Assembly (NCBI RefSeq): GCF_036588685.1 | Contig: NC_086374.1 | Span: forward strand, 36,882,886-36,946,885 | Direction: 5' to 3' | DNA length: 64,000 nucleotides | Origin: Mytilus trossulus | Taxonomy: Eukaryota; Mollusca; Bivalvia; Mytilida; Mytilidae | Part shown: piece by piece, positions 24,275 through 36,349 of the stretch | Numbering within the stretch: the first letter of the stretch is position 1 | Layout: the number at the start of each line of letters is the position of its first letter | Translations under genes and position numbers: made by a program | The notes under the pieces: generated by a model | The model's input: the letters and a program-made list of their open reading frames with translations, nothing else | Told to the model about the DNA's origin: nothing | The model's database searches: none

Positions 24275-26060
24275 ATAGCAAAATGTAAACCAGAGACTTA
24301 TGTCACCTATATTGAATAGAGTTATCTTTCTTTGTACTGATTATTTGTTTAAATTTGTATTGCAGGGTTATACATTATTCTTATGTTGTGTTAGGCTCTG
24401 ATCCTGTCCATAACGTTATTGTTTGGTATTAGTTTTCTGTTTTGCTTTTTCCAATCATATTGTGTTGTAAAATGATGCCCTTTATGGGTTCTTGATTGTT
24501 TAATAATATTCTTATCTTATCTTATCTTATATTACACAAAAAGAAAAAAACGTATACAATTTTAATATACGACCAAAACAACCTGGTTACAAAATAATTT
24601 CTTTTTGTGTTTTTTTTTTTTATTATTTGGTAATTATACAGTTTTCACTTATTTCTAAAGATTTGTAACAACTTGTTTTTAGTATTTTAGAAAAAAATTG
24701 AAGATGCCAATTTTGTGACATTTTGGTAGACACCCTTCCAACGCATTAGTAATCGAAATAAATTGACAAAAATATAAACGAATGCATACTACCGTTTCTT
24801 TTTTTATTAGGAATTTATCTTATTGGCTTCATTTCTCCGTTTTAAAATGCACAATCCCGTTTTTCTTCGTTTTCTTTAAAAACCATCGAAATTACTAACG
24901 TTAAACGTAAGTAAAAAGTTTTGTGACGGGAGCCCTGTGGGGACTCATATGCAAAATATGATTTTATGTAATGCTTAAAAAAGAGACTGCGATATGAATA
25001 AATGCCGTTCAGATGTTCTAGATTACCAGACATGTAGTATTTTCTGACTAGATATCATGCTTTACATATTTTTACTCGGTATTGAGAATTTCAAGTAGAG
25101 CATGTTTTTTTAAACGTCGTTGTGACAGTGTTTTAGGGGCTTTAATTTGAATTTGGATGTCGAAGTTCTCAGTGAATTCGTTCTTTTAAATTGGGAATCA
25201 ATGTTTTTAAAGCATTTTCCAAGTTTGTTTTACGTAATGATAATTAATAAAGACTTTGATGAAAAATAATCTCGCTGTCGATCGATTATCACCTGTTATG
25301 CCGCAAAGGGCTTCTATTTTTCCTTCAGTGTCTACAAGCTGAAATGGCTTTTTCCAAGGTCTACTCGATTCGAAAATTGTGTCAATTGCGTTATAAAAGT
25401 ATGACATCACAAAGCCCTAACGTTCCTCTTCCAAATGGTATACATTTTTTATAATTTTTTTTACTTGTGGGTATCCGAAATTAGGAGGAACCCTCAAAAA
25501 CAATATTAGTATGTTACCCGTCTACACGCAAAAACATATGATTTGTCTCGTTTGTTTTTGGAAAGCTTATTGACAAAAGTTAATAAAAACTAATAAGCCA
25601 CCGTAAAAATAATGTTTTAAGTGCTCCGAAGATTTAAACACAAAAAACATTTGATATTCCCGGTATTTTTCTTATTTTTAAGCCGATTATTGGTCAGAGA
25701 TACATGAAATCAGAAAACGTCATCAACATTGAGCGTAACGTCACTCGATTCGTGCTACTAAACTTTGTCTGGATTTTTTAAATCGTATAGATAACACATT
25801 CTAATATTGTACCTTGTTCATATTTTTAAACACTTGGACATCCTAGCACCTCGTCTCAATTTAAACTCATTCGAATTTGGCCTCTGTAGTTTTTTTCGAT
25901 GCCTGTCAACAGCTATTCCAGCGGATGTTATTTCAATAAATATAATAAATACACTCTTATTGGTTTGTTTATTTTTTATTGTGAAAACTAAGTTCCTATC
26001 TAGCTTATTACATGCTATACTTGTTATCACATATTTACCTCTAAAATAACACCCCAAAAT
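24275..26060. other. Intergenic; no gene seen
   Basis: Presumed 3' flank of the Ly6-like gene (AATAAA at 24757-24762 is a late candidate signal) and AT-rich spacer. It holds a (CTTAT)4 microsatellite at 24505-24531 and an inverted copy of a dispersed-repeat end at 25835-25885. Confidence 0.5.
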
Positions 26061-26230
26061 ATGCAACTTCAAAATATGCAACTTGTTTATAGTATTTTAT
26101 ATGACATGCAACTTGTTTATGGTATTTTATACATGCAACTTGTTTATAGTATTTTATATGACATGCAACTTGTTTATGGTATTTTATACATGCAACTTGT
26201 TTATGGTATTTTATACATATCAAAATGCAA
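26061..26230 (+). repeat. 27/30-bp tandem repeat, 57-bp higher-order unit
   Basis: Copies of ATGCAACTTGTTTATRGTAT plus TTTATAC or TTTATATGAC start at 26076, 26106, 26133, 26163 and 26190, with partial copies at each edge. Alternating 30- and 27-bp units give a 57-bp higher-order repeat. Both unit lengths are multiples of 3, which explains the spurious open frames on both strands. Confidence 0.9.
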
Positions 26231-27784
26231 CCAGTTAGCTTTCATTCTTGTCACATAATACTAATTTTCCTAACAAAATATGGGAATAAGGCATATCTTT
26301 TCAGAGCAACATGTTATAAAATTCAATTACATGTGTTTCCTACTCTTATCAATTTGTCTTGTATTCTTTAAGAATCGAAGAAGAAGAGCAATCTGTTTTC
26401 GTAAAACAATTCCTTAGTAAGTTATACAATAATACAAATATATGTTTCTGAATGAATTTATTAATAATTATTTTACAGATAAAAACTATATAGCAAACAT
26501 ATTTCCGTTAACCAAACCTGCGAACTACCTCTAGACATACCTTGTAATATTACATGTTTACATGCAAATAACGACCGACAACAATAATTGTGTCATTTAA
26601 TGTTTGAACTTCGCATATTTTCGAACGTAAATGAATAAATGGTTTATATGAATGCATGAATGAATATTTAAATATTAATGTGCAACCTGAACTATAACAA
26701 ACAATAACATTCAAATATACCCATTACAAGTAATTTCCAGATAGCCAAATAGGCTTATGATACACTGTACATTGTTTATCTATTGAAAATAAAAGTAATT
26801 AATTATGGTTTATATAATTTATAAAATTTTAGAATCATATAATTCCAATAGGACTGGAATAGTTCCATTATATGTGACTAGCACAAGAAACTAATTTAAA
26901 AGCATAAAGATTTTATTTTTTTTTATTTTCCCGTAAGTGAAGTTCTCAAGAGAAGTAGCGATCATCAATATCATTATAATACAAGTATTTTTACTTTAGA
27001 ACCCTTCAAAACAATGTAACTCTGTTTGTAGGGAATTCTTTCATGTTTTTAATTCGGAAAGCTATAATAAATCTACATAACAAACATTCGGCTATAAATA
27101 TATCAATCAATAAGAAAAGATGCATGTTTATAACACATCTAAGGACAAAATCTATGATGGCCCGAGGACAACACATCTACAACTTCATTATACCTATCAC
27201 CCATAGACCATACAACATTTGATCGCCTTCCGTAATCAATCATTTGCTCTAGGAAGTCAAAATAGGATTTCCAATATCGTACCATGTAGTTAAACTCTAT
27301 ACAGATTCAAAAAGGATTTAGATTTGTTTACTTGTTTATTTCTCAAAAGTTTTCCAATTTTGGTTTTATTAGTTATATTTTCCTCATTATATCTAAATGA
27401 GCCATGGAGGAGAGCGTTTAATTTTATCATCACTAATAACTAAGGTAGGTATGCTTATCATAAATTTGTACATTATATATAGTAAAAATGTCCGATTTTG
27501 TTATAACCATTGTATTCCTCTTTTTCATTATTTTTTCTTGTATCAAAAATTCTAAGATGGTATTTATTATGAATTTTAACTATGAAAGTATTTAACAGAA
27601 ATGGTATGCAGATTACAAATAGTATGTGAATCTGTCTTTGGACCTGGCATCGAAAACGAAACTTGAATATTTGATCAATGAATTTCGTACTTATTTCAGT
27701 GTTCTATGATTTCTGCTGTCAGTGAATAACAGTAGATAACACTTTAATGATTTGATATATAACTATTGTTTGCTTTTGTAGAAA
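26231..27784. other. Intergenic upstream of clusterin-like gene
   Basis: AT-rich spacer. I see no gene, no convincing promoter element and no second copy of any segment within the window. Confidence 0.45.
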
Positions 27785-30700
27785 ATGAATCTTGTGTTGG
27801 TGTTATCATTTTTCCTGTGCATTTCATATTGTCATTCTGAAGTCCATCTCGACGAATTAAAGCCCAAAGAACTTGTATGTAAGTAAATATACGTTTCGTT
27901 TTGCATATGACAAACGTGAATGAATTTTGGACAACTTAATATAATTATTAGGGTACGTTTCATAGTTCAAAATTAAAAAACAACAACATGAGTGTTACGT
28001 GAATAATCAAAGACATGGGTACTCTGTCTAACACACACGTTCGTGCTTGCTGGTTGCTCATTGACGTTTGGTATATAAATACATTTGATAACGATGGACT
28101 TGTGTCAAATATAAAATATATTTTTTGAAAATAATTAACGAAAATTAAAATTTGCAAATCTGAATATCAATTCAATTTGATATTAAGATTTGAGTTTTTT
28201 TTTTTGTCTTGACTTTAAATTATGTTCGATAAAACCATATACTAATATATTATTATTATTTTAGTATTGAATGTGGCAGTGAAAGCGAGGCTACTTGAGA
28301 AACTAACTGAAGAAACCGACAAAATCCAATTTGAAAGGAACGAGTTGGTCAATCGTCATAAGTCATGTCTACTAAATGTTTCGTCTACAGCCAAGGCTTG
28401 CAAACAGTGTGTGGTCAAGAAATGTGAAAATAGGTAAAACCTTTACAATTTTTTAGTAACATCTGTATATCAAAAATAATTAATGAATTAATGTGTATTT
28501 CATTTCTGTTATTTTTAGTTCTCACTTAAAAACAGTACGATGCTTTGCGAACGTTTTCCTAATTGTCAATGAAAAATTCAAATAATATGTAATTGTTATC
28601 TGTTGCGTCACAGTTCTATTACATACACAACCTACACCATCGAAATATAATGTAACAAAACAGTTGGTCAAACACATACAATATCGCAGTTGCCAAAGTT
28701 CAAAGAACAATGTCTTAAAAATATGTGTAAGTGTTTAATATATTGTAGAGGAAAGCAATGTCAACTGTCATCAGAAGATTTACAAAAAATTAAAGACGAA
28801 TTTGATAAAAAAGAAATACCTGGAGTGGACTTTTTAAGCACCCCAACTGTTGTTCAAGAGGAAATACGAGAAATTAAAGAAACTGCAGAAAAAAATATAA
28901 TGAAAGATGTTCCAGCAGAATTAAAACCTAAAGGGGAAGAAATAATCGAAAAAATGAAAAAAGGAATGAAAGTATTCCAACAAAATCTTGGTCAAGCTGT
29001 GAATAAATTACCAGAATTATTACCCAAAATAGAACAGAACTTAGCATCTATGAATACAAAGATCGACATCAATGCTGTAGAAGACATGGCAGATCAAGCC
29101 GCTGGTCAGATTTCAGAAACAATGAGTGACCCAGCATTTAATGGAATACGAGCTCATGTTGTTCACAGTAATAAAATGCTGAAGAAAAATTTACCATCTA
29201 TCATGAAGGCAATGGGCAATACGTTATCAAGGTTAAAGTCAGCTGTTGGCAGATTTGTTGGAGTTGTAAGGGTACAAGCAGGAACCGCTTGGAAACAAGG
29301 TATGAAACCTATTCAAAATTTCAAGCATTGTTTAAACTTGACAAAATTCCTTTATTTTTTTAGCATAAATAATGCAAGCTATAAGTATAAACTAATAATG
29401 GGTTTGGTTTAAATTTTTACCGATTGATAAATGAAAGTTAAATTTCTTTTTTGATACCAAAATATTTCAATTATACTTTGGTAGTAGTGTATAAGTAGTA
29501 ACGATGACAAAACGTAGATATCAAGGAACGATAATTATTGATACTGGAGACAATATCATACAAAGTATCATTCCATGTTCAATGAACAAACAAAACGGTA
29601 CAGCCGACCCAATTTCATCTTAAAACGATACCAAGCACTGTTGTATAGCACTACCAAAAATATAGAAAAGTTATCTTGTCGTAAGTTTGTTTACCACTTA
29701 AATATTAGTATTATTTTTAGTATAAAGTCTTATTTTTGCTATATGAACAATTGTTTTCATGTTCTTCCTTTAGCTGCCACTAATTTGCCAAATCAAACCA
29801 ACATGGATACAAATAATCAGATTCCCGGTGCCGATATGGATATGATACCCCAACCATTCAACTTAAACCAACAACAACCTGTGAATGATGGACAATCAAT
29901 GTGGACTTCTGGACAACAGAATCAACTATCAAACAATGTACAGTTTCCACAACAACAAAATGGACAGTTTCAACAACCACAAGGCTTTCCCGACATGCAG
30001 CCTGGAATGTCACAAGGAATGACAAACTGGCGGAAGAGGAGACAGGCCGATGTACCATGTGAACAGATAAAAGCTAAATCATACGAGGCATGCCATTCTT
30101 ACCACTTTTACTGTCCGTCTTGTATGAACGAAAGGACTATATTAGAACATGGTAGGTTTAGGGAGTTTAGTAATTAATGCATTATGTAATTGTTAAAAGA
30201 AATTACAAAACATTGTAAACTAGTGCAAACTGTTCCAACACATACAAAATCAACACAAAAGTTAAAAAACAGACATACAAATTCTTTGAAGATCCTTTCT
30301 CAAACCAAGGATTTGTATAGTTAGTCTAACTATACAAATCCTTGCTCAAACTATGTGGTGAATTCTTATTAATATGATGAAGTATTTTTTATTTTACCGG
30401 GTATTTGTTCTACATAAACTTGTAAGACAAGTCTGTAATTTGCTGGGATAATAATTTACCCAAAGTTCTACAATATATATATGAAGATGTGGAATGAGAG
30501 CCAATGAGACAACTCTCCATCCAAGTCACAACTTATAGAAGTAAACATTATAGGTCAATGTACGGTCTTATACACGGATTTTGGCCCACACCGAACAGTA
30601 AGCTGTAAAAGGCCCCCAAAATAACTAGTATAAAACCATTACAACAGGAAAACCAACAGTCTAATCTATATTAAAAAACGAGAAACACTTATGAACCACA

Positions 30701-31718
30701 TCAACAAATGACAACTATTGTACATCAGATTTCTGACTTAGAACAGGTGTAAACAATTGTAAAACAATGGTAAGACAGAAATAGGTTCAGTTAAAGCTAG
30801 ATAGGAGTAAGTATTCATTAGTCATTAGTAAAAAGGAAAGACAGCAACTTCAACCATTTAATGTAATTTCAGATTGTGGTCGAGGAGCACTTGTTGCCAT
30901 GGTAGCCATAAAGGAGTTAGATCTACAAGCAGGAAGTGATGTGATAAAATACAGACAGTATATGGACCACGAATATGTGATTAAGAAGGTACATTATTAT
31001 ATATCGTTATGGTTGGACCATTAAGTGTCTCATTTAAATCTATTTTAACTTCTTTTAACTTTTTCTTGTTGTAAAGACATGTATTATTCTCAGCCTACTT
31101 TCAAATTGGGAATATAACTCCATATTTTCGTTGCTTCCATACTTCATTGTTCATAATTATTATTATCTCCTTTGGTACCTTTCACTGCAATCTACAGTTT
31201 GGCATAAGGCATTTAGATCAAAACATACTGTTGCAGTCTTTGAACTTTGTTTCATAGGATTTACACAATGCTTATGGCCTAATTATGATTATACTCTCCA
31301 ACTAAGAGCTGCATTCTAAACTACTTACTCTAACCACTATACTAACTACGATTGTTTTTAATTTCAGGTTCACTATGACAAGAAAAGTCTGAATCCAGAA
31401 AATGGGATGTACTCAAGAGCTTATATAACAGTTCAAATAGGTGAAGAAAACAAGATATTCGGGACCTCAAGGCTTCCTGATATTCGGGACATAAAACATT
31501 CTGGATTTATACTAGGTGATGAACTCTGGGACATTTTGCAGAGTGATGAAGACTCTGCGTCTGTTCATATTAAACAAACTCCAGAATTTCATAATGTTAA
31601 ATCAGAATTTCTGAAAAGTGAAAATACTAGTTCTTCTGCTGTAGTATATGGGGCAGTTTGGGGTGTCGTCATTATGGTCATGTATATGGGAATAGTTGCA
31701 ATATCCGTCATGGTATGA
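27785..31718 (+). CDS. Clusterin-like protein with C-terminal membrane segment
   Basis: Six exons: 27785-27878, 28265-28433, 28749-29299, 29774-30151, 30873-30988 and 31368-31718. All are GT-AG, and 1,659 bases give 552 aa. Residues 1-18 are a signal peptide. A helical stretch leads into cysteines 66, 77, 80, 85 and 92. Their spacing (10, 2, 4, 6) matches the first clusterin Cys motif (10, 2, 4, 7 in human). Residues 93-260 are amphipathic Lys/Glu-rich helix; 285-355 are Q/N/P-rich and disordered. RKRR at 358-361 is a furin site. Cysteines 367, 378, 385, 388 and 399 (10, 6, 2, 10) match the second motif (9, 6, 2, 7). In clusterin the two motifs pair as five interchain disulfides between the furin-cut halves. 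Unlike vertebrate clusterin, it ends in a hydrophobic segment (about 527-550), suggesting a membrane-held extracellular chaperone. Confidence 0.82.
30306..30344. mobile_element. 39-bp perfect palindrome with 7-bp direct repeats
   Basis: Two 18-bp arms (CAAGGATTTGTATAGTTA and its exact complement) flank a GTC spacer. CTCAAAC lies directly on both sides (30299-30305, 30345-30351). It sits in intron 4 of the clusterin-like gene. It has the same ends and flank length as the element at 44259-44287. Confidence 0.75.
30474..30760 (+). repeat. Dispersed repeat (GAAGATGTGG family), long copy
   Basis: In intron 4 of the clusterin-like gene. It contains GAAGATGTGGAATGAGAGCC, ACAACTCTCCATCC, CACACCGAACAGTAAGCTGT and CATCAACAAATGACAACTAT, in the order seen in the other copies. 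Confidence 0.75.
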
Positions 31719-33340
31719 CCTCTATATTTTTAGGGTGTCATATTAATACCCTTAATTTGAAATGACTATCTGGCGGTAACACTTTATAGTATTCCGCTAA
31801 ACAATTCCTTAACATATTGTGTTTGTAAGTGCTGTAGTTTACCAATGTATTATGTTGATATTTAAGGATTTTGAAATTGTGTGACACATTGATTAATTAA
31901 ACTTTTTAGAAAAAGATTGTTGTAGAACATTTTGTAACACGGTTAAAGCATACCAATAATAGAAACATCACAAAGTTCAATATTAGTACAGTATTGCATA
32001 TCTTTCTAAAAAGTTTATTTCATAAGAACAAAGATCATCTGTCTCATAAGTGTGTGTTATATGATACATGGTAATTATTCTTTAAACTTTAAAGATTATC
32101 TAAAATATGAGTTTTTCCATTGAGAACGGACTGCTTATATCATTGATATAGCAATGTCATTGATTATACATTTTTTGGATGTATTCATAGGAATGCTTGC
32201 ATTATGCAAAGCCTCATTTATGTTTTCATATTAAAAACAATAAGTAGAGTTAATCTTTGATAACTACCATTTAATCCATATTTGTTCTTTCTTAAAAAAA
32301 ACACCAATTGTTTGTAATAAATAGCTCAATATGTTTAGAAACATATTTATATTAATGTACATTTAAAACTGTAATTTGTCGTTTTTGTAAAATCTTTTAA
32401 ATGATATCACTCTCCTACGTATTCATCAAAGATATTCCAGACTTTTATTTTGGAAATGTCTGACTTTTTCAACTTCAGCATTGACTTTCAAATTGGATTT
32501 GTTTTTCATTTGAGAGTCCTCTATGAAGAAAGATATAGAAAAGAATAAAATTGTTAGAGTGTAAATGTTATTTTCATTGTAATTCTGGTAAAAAGTTTAG
32601 ATTCTGTTTTGGTCAGTAATTATACGGTAACAAGATTACTGCTCGTCTACTACGATGTAATTAACTCTGCTTATAGCCATAAAAGTATCTGCTAGAGTTT
32701 GTGAAATAATTTATATTTATATTTATTTTTGTTTAAATGTAAGAAATAGTGATGCTTTTAGAGCAAAGAAATAAATTATTATTAATACAGCATTTTTCAT
32801 GGATTTAAACTACGTTTTTGTCATTACTGACTCAAAATCGGCAGCTTTACTTGGCAAATTCACTTATTACAACAAAGAAGCATCTTTAACTTGAGATGTT
32901 TTTGGTATGTCTTTGATTATATGCATAATTTGAAAACATGATACTTGTGAAGTTTATACAATTTCTGTATATGACGAATAAAATTCTCTAACAAATTCTG
33001 TATGATTTTGAAATCCAAATAAAATGTTGATTTTGAAGTTTTGGAATTGTTTCTTTGACTTTAAACAAACCTCAGTTTCACCTGCCTTTGTGACGACATT
33101 TGACATTTAGTGTTTAAGCATGTTTCTAACACAATTTACATTTAATGCTTAAGAAAGAAAAATCTGCAATATGACAACAAAACAGTATACATTATTACTG
33201 GACCTTTTGAATACCAAATGTAGTTCCGTACACCACAAACCTTGTGTAGGATTTCGTGTTGCATCTAAGCATTTAAATTTTGATAAGAGCATTTTTTTGT
33301 GGGAAAGTGGAAACAAACTTGACCGATAGAGCCGCGTTTA
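31719..33340. other. 3' flank of clusterin-like gene and spacer
   Basis: Probably a long 3' UTR and downstream DNA. AATAAA hexamers at 32544-32549 and 32770-32775 are candidate poly(A) signals. No other gene is seen. Confidence 0.45.
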
Positions 33341-34330
33341 GTAGTCAACACTTTTTGTGCTGACATGAATTGTCATTGATATGGTTATATTTATAAATTT
33401 ACTGTTAACAAGTTTTTGAATTTTTTTAAAAACTAAGGCTTTTCTATCTCAGGCATAGAGTACCTTAGCTGTATTAAGCAAAACTTTAAGGAATTTTGGT
33501 CCTCAATGCTCTTCAACTTCGTACTTTATTTGGCCTTTTTAACTTCTTGGATTCGGGCGTCACTGATGAGTCTTTAATGTAGACGAAACGCGCGTCTGGC
33601 GTATATACTAAATTTAGTCCTGGTATCTATGATGAGTTTATTTACAACCACTGGGTCGATGACACTGCTGGTGGAAATTTATTTCCCCGAGGGTATCTCA
33701 AGCCCAGAAGTCAGCACTTTTTGTGCTGACATGAATTGTCATTGATATGGTTATATTTATTAATTTACTGTTTACAAGTTTTTGAATTTTTGAAAAAATA
33801 AGAGTTTTCTACCTCAGGCATAGATTACCTTAGCTGTATTTGGCAAAACTTGTAGGCATTTTGGTCTTCAATGCTCTTCAACTTCGTACTTTATTTGGCC
33901 TTTTTAACTAAATTTAGTCCTGGTATCTATGATGAGTTTATTTACAACCACTGGGTCGATACTACTGCTGGTGGAGATATATTTCCCCGAGGGTATCACA
34001 AACCCAGTAGTCAGCACTTTTTGTGCTGACATGAATTGTCATTGATATGGTAATATTTATAAATTTACAGTAACGAATTTTTGAATTTTTGAAAAACTAA
34101 GGCTTTTCTATACCTCAGGCATAGATTACCTTAGCTGTATTAGGCAATCTTTTTAGGCATTTTGGTCCTCGATGCTCTTCAACTTCGTACTTTATTCGGA
34201 CTTTTTAACTTTTTTGGATTCGAGCGTCACTGATGAGTCTTTTGTAGACGAAACGCGCGTCTTGCGTATATACTAAATTTAGTTCTGGTATCTATGATGA
34301 ACGTTTGGTATCTAGTGATAAGATCTCAAG
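33341..34330 (+). repeat. Three-copy tandem array of a hairpin-bearing repeat
   Basis: Unit marks at 33349, 33715 and 34015 (CACTTTTTGTGCTGAC) give spacings of 366 and 300 bp. The second copy lacks about 66 bp (the TGGATTCGGGCGTCACTGAT segment). Each unit contains a short hairpin, GTCAGCAC-TTTTT-GTGCTGAC, then CATGAATTGTCATTGATATG. Later come GAGTACCTTAGCTGTATT, CTCTTCAACTTCGTACTTTA and GACGAAACGCGCGTCT. A single inverted copy lies at 37823-38100. Confidence 0.85.
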
Positions 34331-35689
34331 AAACGCTGTGTCTACCAAATATAAAGAGAATGTAAATCTCAAATCCCTGCCACTCCTGAAATTCGTTTGG
34401 ACGTTTCATTTACACTTACAATATCTGATCTACAGTAAAAATTAATAAAATTGTGATTATGAACTTTACAAATCGTTTCATGCAGGTGTACGAACTTACA
34501 GGTTACTTAATATATATTATGTTATTGACATATGTTGCAGTACACCTACATGATTAAAGATAGAAACCGTTGGGAGTTTTATGAACGTGTACTAAGTATT
34601 TTGCATTAAGTTTTTTGACATGCTTAAGTCATATCTTGTATTTTTTGGTATATGATTTGATAACATTCCTTAAACTTTTTAATTTGTAAGTCCTAGTGCA
34701 AGTTATTTTAATTATTCTGTCTAGTTGATTTTTTTACTGCAATAATAATCATTTAATTCATCCCAAAAATACAAAATCAGATCTACAAAATTGTGTTTTC
34801 ACGGACGATTTGTTTTGTATTTGCGTTTTCCTTTTCAATAAATACTCAATCTTTAGTTTAACTTGTGTTTTGTTTACAGTTTTTTATATTGTGGTCTTTT
34901 TCTTTGCTTGTTAGGTCAAGTTATTTAGGACTTACAAAACTGAATGTCCCTTATGTATTTACCGCCTCTCCTTTCCAACTCTTCATGGACATATCAACCA
35001 AGTTAACGTTTGCTACTCTCTCATGTTATTTATGGTTGCAAAACATTTTAAATTCATGGCTTTCGAATAACGTCTGAGCTTTCTTGATAAACGTTAATCC
35101 AGAGAGAAAAAAATACTATGAACGCATATGTTTCTTTTTAATATATCTATACATCTTTGGTTGTAATTTAAATTTATTTCACTGATTCGATGGAATTTCT
35201 GGCTGGTAATTTGTCCATCGAGGATATCAAGCGTCAAGTAGTCAATTTTGCTATTTGATAATGACCTTTTCATTTTTAATGCTATTTGGGGTTTGGTATT
35301 TTTTGTTGTTTTACTTTGTATTAGAATGTTTCATTATGTTCCAAAATGAAAATAATAAGACTATACAACATTGCTAATAAAACAGCTATCCGCGAAGGAT
35401 TAAAGGGGTAGTAAATAGTTATCCAGAACCATACGACCTGCCACAATGAGTAAAAACATGCAGCATTGTAAGTTAATATAAGAGGCCGCCACTGGAAACA
35501 ACATGAAATAATAGATTGATTTTTCGCTATTTACTTTAAAGAAAAAAGGTGAAAAACACTTGGTTTGTGAATTCCCAGATTCATGGTAAAAATGACTCCC
35601 ACGGGCGTCTTTGGAGTTGTACGATATCGTCTATCCCTTTTGGGTATAAGGCTTTAGTTTAAAATTATAATTAGTTTTTCAACTAAGCA
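34331..35689. other. Intergenic; no gene recognised
   Basis: AT-rich spacer. The + open frame at 34865-35077 is hydrophobic and short, and I have no support for it. Confidence 0.4.
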
Positions 35690-36062
35690 ACTTATGTTGT
35701 ACTGTTATACCTTTGTCCCAGGTTAAGGGAGAGTTGCGACCCCGCTTACATCTTAACCCCGCCACATTCTGTATGCATGTGCATGACCCAAGTCAGGAAC
35801 CTGTAATTCAGTGGTTGCCGTTTGTTTATGTGTTACATATTTGTTTTTCGTTCATTTTTTTTTACATAAATAAGTCCGTCAGTTATTTCGTTTTAATTGT
35901 TTTACATTGTCATTTCGGGACCTTTTATAGCTGACTATGCGATATCGGCTATGCTCATTGTTGAAGGCCGCACGGTGACCTATAGTTGATAATGTATGTG
36001 TCATTTTGGTCTCTTGTGGAGAGTTGTCTCTTTTGCAATCATACCAGATGTTCTTTTTTTAT
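35690..36062 (-). repeat. Near full-length dispersed repeat, inverted
   Basis: On the minus strand this reads from a GAAC/GAAGATG-type start at about 36060 through GGTCACCGTGCGGCCTTCAA to TTCCTGACTTGGGTCATGCA, GTGGCGGGGTTAAGATGTAA and CTCTCCCTTAACCTGGGACA. It joins the head module (also at 20545 and 30474) to the tail module that is tandemly amplified at 19927. Confidence 0.7.
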
Positions 36063-36349
36063 ATTTACATATTCAAACGGTCGGATGTCAATGTTAATCG
36101 CTGATCTGTTAAAACAGATTAAATTTTTTAGAGCGAAAATTATCCACAACTATTTAGTTTAAGAAATAACTGATGCAAATAAATAGTTTACAGTGAAATG
36201 AAAAAGGAGGAACCAAATTCTGAAGGTTTGATGTCACAGATTCGTTCGCATTGATCGAAGTGAAGTGAAATTTTCATATTATTGAAAGAAAACGTTAAAC
36301 TTGAATGTCATTGATTTAGCCATTCAAAACTTTCTTGAATCTATGTTTA

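Noticed and set aside
26041-26258. Open frames on both strands with repeated CIKYHKQVA/QLVYGILYM
   Set aside because: Products of the 27/30-bp tandem repeat, open on both strands for the same arithmetic reason.
33708-33728. GTCAGCAC-TTTTT-GTGCTGAC as a transcription terminator
   Set aside because: Rho-independent terminators are bacterial; this hairpin recurs as part of a eukaryotic repeat.
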